NCBI RefSeq assembly: GCF_026013905.1
Contig: NZ_CP110257.1
Coordinates: forward strand, 1,116,001 to 1,180,000
Source: Schlegelella aquatica
GTDB taxonomy: Bacteria; Pseudomonadota; Gammaproteobacteria; Burkholderiales; Burkholderiaceae_C
Direction of reading: 5' to 3'
DNA length: 64,000 nucleotides
Of this stretch, positions 59,831 to 64,000 are shown in pieces (within the stretch, counting starts at the first letter, position 1; each line of letters begins with the position of its first letter). The translations under genes were made by a program, and so were the position numbers. A model generated the notes under the pieces. It saw only the letters and a list, made by a program, of their open reading frames with translations. It was not told the origin of the DNA and did no database searches.

Positions 59831-60486
59831 AACGCACGCTGAAGTGTCTGAGCCTCTTGCTGGGCTACCCGTCGCAGGTGTTGTGCGAGTCGGTGGCGGC
59901 CCTGCGGGGCGCGCTGGATGCCGAAAGGGCACTGCCGCCGGCGGTACGACAGGCCCTCGAGCCCTTGCTGCGCGAGCTCGAGCAGCGTGAACTGCTGGAG
60001 CTGCAGGCGGCCTACAGCGAGCTCTTCGACGGCTCTCGGGCCTTGTCGCTGCATCTGTTCGAGCATGTGCACGGTGAGAGCCGTGCCAGGGGCCAGGCGC
60101 TGATCGACCTGGCCGAGCAGTACGCCGCGCACGGGCTGATGATCGACGCCCAAGAGTTGCCCGACTACCTGCCGCTCTTCCTGGAGTTCCTGTCGTTTCT
60201 GCCGCCGCGCCAGGCGCGCGAGTGGCTGGCGCAGCCGGTGCACGTGCTCGAGGCGCTGCGCGAGCGTCTCAAGACGCGCGATGCGCGGTATGCGGCGGTG
60301 TTCGACGCGCTCGTGATCCTGTCGGGGGCGCAAGGGGACCCTGAACTCGTGGCGGCGGTGCGGGCGCAGCTGGGGGCCCAGGAGGCACAGGCTCTCGACG
60401 ATCTCTGGCAGGAGCGGCCGGTCACGTTCTCCACTCCCGCGCCGGTGCTTTCCCGTGTGGCACCGGGTGGTCCCACTTCCCCATGA
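59827..60486 (+). CDS. narJ: Nitrate reductase molybdenum cofactor assembly chaperone
   Basis: A 219-residue chaperone that binds apo-NarG for cofactor insertion and membrane attachment. MKRTLKCLSLLLGYP starts it; LSLHLFEHVHGESRARGQAL and QELPDYLPLFLEFLSFLP are family signatures. Coupled to narH. Confidence 0.95.
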   Translation: MKRTLKCLSLLLGYPSQVLCESVAALRGALDAERALPPAVRQALEPLLRELEQRELLELQAAYSELFDGSRALSLHLFEHVHGESRARGQALIDLAEQYAAHGLMIDAQELPDYLPLFLEFLSFLPPRQAREWLAQPVHVLEALRERLKTRDARYAAVFDALVILSGAQGDPELVAAVRAQLGAQEAQALDDLWQERPVTFSTPAPVLSRVAPGGPTSP

Positions 60487-60499
60487 GGAGCGACGAGCC

Positions 60500-61294
60500 A
60501 TGGAAGACTTCCTCAACCAACTGGCGTTCGGATGGTTTCCTTACATCGCCGTGACGGTGATGGTGGTGGGCAGCATCCTGCGCTTCGACAAGGACCAGTA
60601 CAGCTGGCGCTCGCAGTCGAGCCAGTTCCTGCGGCGCCGGCAGATGATCCTCGGCTCGAACCTCTTTCACCTCGGCGTCATCGTGCTGTTCGTCGGGCAC
60701 TTCGTCGGGCTGCTCACGCCGATCGGCGTGTTCCACAAGATCGGCATCACCAACCAGACGAAGCAGATGATGGCGATGCTGGTGGGTGGCATCGCGGGCC
60801 TGAGCGCGCTGATCGGCTGCACCTTGCTGCTGCACCGCCGGCTCTTCGACCCTCGCATCCGCCGCAGCTCGTCGTTCGGCGACATCGCAGTGCTCGTGCT
60901 GATCTGGCTCCAGCTGCTGATGGGGGTGGGCACCATCTACTGGAGCATGCAGCACCTGGACGGCCGCGAGATGGTGCAGCTGATGGGTTGGGCCCACGCG
61001 ATCCTGACCTTCGACCCGCAGGCGGCCGGTCAGCTGGACGAGGTGGGGCTCATCTTCAAGCTGCACATCGTGCTCGGCTTGCTGCTGTTCCTGATCACGC
61101 CGTTCACGCGGCTCGTGCACATCTGGAGCGCGCCGATCTGGTTCCTGTTCCGCCCCGGCTACCAGATCGCCCGCACGCGCACGCCGCTGCCGCCGTCGCG
61201 CGCCACGGGCAGCGCGCCGGGGAGCCTGGGGCCTGCGCCCTACTACAGCGATGCCATCGGCCGGGCGAAGGCCCAGAGCGGGCAACCGACATGA
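60500..61294 (+). CDS. narI: Respiratory nitrate reductase gamma subunit (cytochrome b)
   Basis: A 264-residue membrane protein with five helices; quinol oxidase site of Nar. Heme ligands are His57 and His67 (LFHLGVIVLFVGHF) and His189 and His207 (FKLHIVLG, RLVHIWSAP), matching E. coli NarI spacing. The C-terminus is slightly extended. GAGGAG precedes the ATG; the stop overlaps the next start. Confidence 0.96.
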   Translation: MEDFLNQLAFGWFPYIAVTVMVVGSILRFDKDQYSWRSQSSQFLRRRQMILGSNLFHLGVIVLFVGHFVGLLTPIGVFHKIGITNQTKQMMAMLVGGIAGLSALIGCTLLLHRRLFDPRIRRSSSFGDIAVLVLIWLQLLMGVGTIYWSMQHLDGREMVQLMGWAHAILTFDPQAAGQLDEVGLIFKLHIVLGLLLFLITPFTRLVHIWSAPIWFLFRPGYQIARTRTPLPPSRATGSAPGSLGPAPYYSDAIGRAKAQSGQPT

Positions 61295-62229
61295 CCACGG
61301 GCATCACCATCCCGATCCGGCCGATCGTGCCCTCGCGCGCGCCCGAGCTGCCCAGCGCCTGCGCCAGCGGCGGATGCGGCTGCGGTCCGGCCCCGGCCCC
61401 GGCCCGGGCGGGCGCCGAGCCGATGGAGGTGGGCGCCCCGGTGAGTGTCAACGGCGTGGAGATCGACGCCGAGGCGATCGCACTCGAGATGCAGCAACAC
61501 CCGGCGCCCGATCCCCGAGCGGCGTGGCGGGCCGCCGCGCAGGCGCTCGTCATCCGCGAACTGCTGTTGCAGGAGGCCCGGCGCCGGGGTGTCACGGCGA
61601 CGGCGGAGGTGGACGAGCAAGGGCGCGTCGAGGTGCCGGAGGAGGCGCTCATCCGCGAACTGCTCGCGCTGTACGCGGCCCCGCCGCAGCCGGAGGAGGC
61701 GGAGTGCCGGCGGTACTACGACAGCCGCATCGAGCGCTTTCGCACACCGGAGCTGTTCGAGGCTGCCCACATCCTGATCGAGCCTGCGGGGCATGACGAG
61801 AAGGCGTGGCAGGCGGCCGAGGCGCAAGCCCGCGCGTTGATCGCGCAAGTGGGGGACGACGCTCAAGCCTTCGCAGAAGCGGCGCGACGCTGCTCGCGGT
61901 GCCCCACGGCTGCGCAAGGAGGCTCGCTCGGGCAGGTGCGACGCGGCGAGCTGCTGCCCGTGGTGCAGGAGGCGCTGGAGCGCCTGCACCCCGGCACCAC
62001 GGCGCCGAGCCCCGTGCGCTCGCGTTTCGGCTGGCACGTGGTGCGCCTGCACCGCCGCATCGAGGGCCGCGTGCTGCCCTTCGAGATGGTGAAGGAGCGC
62101 ATTGCCGACATGCTCGCGGCCCGCGCGTGGACGGTGAGCGCGGTGAGGTTCGTCGCTGGCCTGGTGTCGGGAGCGGACATCCGCGGCGTGCGCATCGACC
62201 CGGCGGCCATCGAAGCGGAGCTCGGCTGA
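61291..62229 (+). CDS. PpiC-type peptidyl-prolyl isomerase of nar operon
   Basis: A 312-residue protein of the parvulin/NifM-like family. A cysteine-rich N-terminus (CASGGCGCG, about 24-32) precedes a chaperone-like helical part and the rotamase domain (FEAAHILIEPAG, FAEAARRCSRCPTAAQGGSLG, RSRFGWHVVRLHRR). No signal peptide, so cytoplasmic. Coupled to narI by ATGA. Similar genes follow narGHJI in other Proteobacteria. Probable assembly helper for the nitrate reductase; the Cys motif may bind metal. Confidence 0.87.
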   Translation: MTTGITIPIRPIVPSRAPELPSACASGGCGCGPAPAPARAGAEPMEVGAPVSVNGVEIDAEAIALEMQQHPAPDPRAAWRAAAQALVIRELLLQEARRRGVTATAEVDEQGRVEVPEEALIRELLALYAAPPQPEEAECRRYYDSRIERFRTPELFEAAHILIEPAGHDEKAWQAAEAQARALIAQVGDDAQAFAEAARRCSRCPTAAQGGSLGQVRRGELLPVVQEALERLHPGTTAPSPVRSRFGWHVVRLHRRIEGRVLPFEMVKERIADMLAARAWTVSAVRFVAGLVSGADIRGVRIDPAAIEAELG

Positions 62230-62507
62230 TGGTGGTGCTCGGCCAACTCCTGCGCGACACGCAGCGCCTGGCGCCGCTGTTGCCGTCCGACGTGACCGCG
62301 CGTCTCGCCGAGCGGGGCCTCTCGCCCGGGGGCTTCGCCCGCGCGGCGGCGATCGAGTTCGACCGCCTGGCCGACGACGCGGCGTGGAGCACGCTCATCT
62401 CGCGCCTGCAGGGCAGCGTGGACCCGGCGCTCGCCTGCCTGGAGTACATGGTGCGCTGGAAACTCGCCTTCGAGGAAAGGACGTCCCATGGCCACCCGGT
62501 CGAATGA
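62229..62507 (+). CDS. Small protein of nar operon, unknown function
   Basis: A 92-residue soluble, helix-rich protein (MVVLGQLLRDTQRLAPLLPSD onward; later ALACLEYMVRWKLAFEERTS). Start shares one base with the previous stop (TGATG), and its end overlaps the next gene by 20 bp. No recognised domain. Conserved placement after the nar PpiC protein suggests an assembly or regulatory part. Confidence 0.7.
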   Translation: MVVLGQLLRDTQRLAPLLPSDVTARLAERGLSPGGFARAAAIEFDRLADDAAWSTLISRLQGSVDPALACLEYMVRWKLAFEERTSHGHPVE

Positions 62508-62706
62508 TCCGCGCGGCCCCGAGGCCCCGCTGAACCCCGCGCTCAAGCGTGAGATCGACACTTCGCACGGCACGCACTTCGAGGGTACCGACCCGATGAA
62601 GTCCGTCTCGGTGCAGGACCCGAACGAAGGCCGCAGCTGGCCCTGGATCTGGGCGGTGGTCGGCCTGATCTGCCTGGCCGTCGCGGTGTACATCCTGTTG
62701 TTCTGA
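62488..62706 (+). CDS. Small single-span membrane protein of nar operon
   Basis: A 72-residue protein with a polar N-terminal half (NPALKREIDTSHGTHFEG) and one C-terminal helix (WIWAVVGLICLAVAVYILLF). Tail-anchored orientation is likely. AAAGGA precedes the ATG. Function unknown; it could sit at the membrane with NarGHI or NarK. Confidence 0.72.
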   Translation: MATRSNDPRGPEAPLNPALKREIDTSHGTHFEGTDPMKSVSVQDPNEGRSWPWIWAVVGLICLAVAVYILLF

Positions 62707-62717
62707 GCGGGCGCGCC

Positions 62718-64000
62718 ATGGCCAAGACCACGACGGCACGCCAGCCCAGCGCCCGCGCCGGGCGTGTGCTGCAGGAGTGGACGCCCGACGACCCGGCCTT
62801 CTGGCAGCGCACCGGCCAGGCGGTGGCGCGGCGCAATCTGTGGATCTCGGTGCCGGCGCTGTTCCTCGCCTTCGCCGTCTGGCAGTTGTGGAGCGTGGTC
62901 GCGGTGAGTTTGCCGGCACTCGGCTTTCGCTACACGACGAATCAGCTGTTCTGGTTGGCGGCGGCGCCGGCACTGTCGGGCGCCACGCTCAGAATCTTCT
63001 ACTCCTTCATGGTGCCGCTGGTCGGTGGCCGGCGATGGACGGCCCTGTCCACCGCGTCGCTCCTCATTCCTGCGCTCGGCATCGGCGTGGCCGTGCAGTA
63101 CCCGCAGACGCCCTATCCGGTCATGCTCGTGCTGGCGTTGCTGTGCGGCTTCGGCGGCGGCAACTTCAGCTCCAGCATGGCCAACATCAGCTTCTTCTTC
63201 CCGAAGGAGCGCAAGGGCGCCGCGCTGGGCATCAATGCCGGGTTGGGGAATCTCGGCGTCTCGGCCGTGCAGTTGCTCAGCCCCCTGGTCGTCTCGGCCA
63301 GCGTGTTCGGGGCGCTGGGCGGCGAGCCCCAGGAGCTGATGCGCGACGGGCGGCTCGTGCAGGTGTGGACGCAGAACGCGGCGTTGCTGTGGGTGCCCTT
63401 CATCGCGTTGGCTGCCGTCGCCGCCTGGTTCGGCATGAACGACATCGCAGCCGCGAAGGCCTCCGTGGCCGCCCAGGCGGCGATCTTCCGCAACAAGCAC
63501 ACCTGGCTGATGTGCGTGCTGTACCTCGGCACCTTCGGTTCGTTCATCGGCTATGCGGCCGGGTTTCCGCTCTTGATCCGCAGTCAGTTCCCCGCCGTGG
63601 ACGCGCTCAACTATGCGTGGCTCGGTCCCCTGGCCGGCGCGCTCATCCGCCCGCTGGGCGGTTGGATGGCGGACAAGTGGGGCGGTGCCCGGGTCACCTT
63701 GTGGAACTTCGTGCTCATGGGCGCCGCGGTGCTCGGCGTGCTGTACTTCCTGCCGTCCTCGCCGGGCGAGGGCGGTCGGTTCGAGGGCTTCTTCGCGATG
63801 TTTCTGGTGCTGTTCTTCACCACGGGCATCGGCAACGGGTCGACCTTCCGGATGATCCCGGTGATCTTCCTCAGCTCGAAGCTGAGAGAAGTGAGCGCGA
63901 CAGACGCCGCCGCCCGTGCGCAGGCCACGAGGGAGGGCAACACCGAGGCGGCCGCGGCCCTCGGGTTCGCCGGTGCCCTCGGCGCCTATGGCGGCTTCTT
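62718..64000 (+). CDS. narK: NarK-type nitrate/nitrite transporter (3' end cut by window edge)
   Basis: At least 427 residues of an MFS nitrate transporter. N-terminal WTPDDPAFWQRTGQAVARRN, then helices with FWLAAAPALSGATLRIFYSF and the nitrate signature-type Gly-rich GFGGGNFSSSMANISFFFP; in the second half GIGNGSTFRMIPVIF. Resembles the NarK2 type that exchanges nitrate for nitrite. Last gene of the visible nar operon. Confidence 0.95.
   Translation, partial: MAKTTTARQPSARAGRVLQEWTPDDPAFWQRTGQAVARRNLWISVPALFLAFAVWQLWSVVAVSLPALGFRYTTNQLFWLAAAPALSGATLRIFYSFMVPLVGGRRWTALSTASLLIPALGIGVAVQYPQTPYPVMLVLALLCGFGGGNFSSSMANISFFFPKERKGAALGINAGLGNLGVSAVQLLSPLVVSASVFGALGGEPQELMRDGRLVQVWTQNAALLWVPFIALAAVAAWFGMNDIAAAKASVAAQAAIFRNKHTWLMCVLYLGTFGSFIGYAAGFPLLIRSQFPAVDALNYAWLGPLAGALIRPLGGWMADKWGGARVTLWNFVLMGAAVLGVLYFLPSSPGEGGRFEGFFAMFLVLFFTTGIGNGSTFRMIPVIFLSSKLREVSATDAAARAQATREGNTEAAAALGFAGALGAYGGF

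Overview
The window is about 64 kb of very GC-rich, densely packed chromosomal DNA from a betaproteobacterium of the order Burkholderiales. The evidence is gene content and order: divergent metG/apbC; yebC-purD-hemF-nadD-rsfS-rlmH-maf-rng; tolB-pal-cpoB; and an FDH locus with DUF3305/DUF3306/polyferredoxin/TorD. A Caldimonas/Rubrivivax/Leptothrix-like lineage is a guess; genus cannot be fixed by eye. I saw no phage, IS element, integrase or CRISPR array. Most long antisense open frames are GC-driven shadows.

Layout. 1-2 kb: metG (reverse, C-terminus off the left edge), divergent from apbC. 3.3-18 kb: a formate dehydrogenase island. It holds DUF3305, DUF3306, a polyferredoxin and a TorD-type chaperone; a reverse-strand Cache histidine kinase and NtrC-type regulator; a 438-bp control region; then a Tat-signal small protein, FdhA (Cys type), FdhB, a small lipoprotein, the cytochrome b subunit, a small periplasmic protein and FdhD. 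The control region carries a near-consensus sigma-54 promoter and three related palindromes upstream of it. 18-35 kb: mixed metabolic and accessory genes, including an Mpo1-like protein, dcd, a 79-bp tandem repeat array, two ferritin-like proteins, a zinc peptidase, a PAS-GGDEF-EAL protein, an MFS transporter, an unusual carbamoyltransferase/DMF-amidase-like pair, and a GntR-FAH-Bug unit with visible operator repeats. 35-53.7 kb: mainly housekeeping (glnS with an internal insertion, an ABC binding protein, sugE-like SMR, a HerA-like ATPase, the yebC-to-rng run, tolB-pal-cpoB, YeeE/YedE, tcdA). 53.7-64 kb: two tRNA-Lys genes, then narGHJI, a PpiC-type isomerase, two small unknown proteins and narK (cut by the right edge).

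How the genes work together. The FDH island should oxidise formate in the periplasm and pass electrons through FdhB and cytochrome b to quinone. NarGHI can reoxidise quinol with nitrate imported by NarK, so both halves of a formate-to-nitrate chain lie in one window. The sigma-54 promoter and the divergent NtrC-type regulator suggest that FDH transcription is controlled by the adjacent two-component system. The most investigable parts are this control region, the FDH and Nar accessory proteins, the carbamoyltransferase pair, the GlnS insertion, the RsfS basic tail and the 79-bp repeats.
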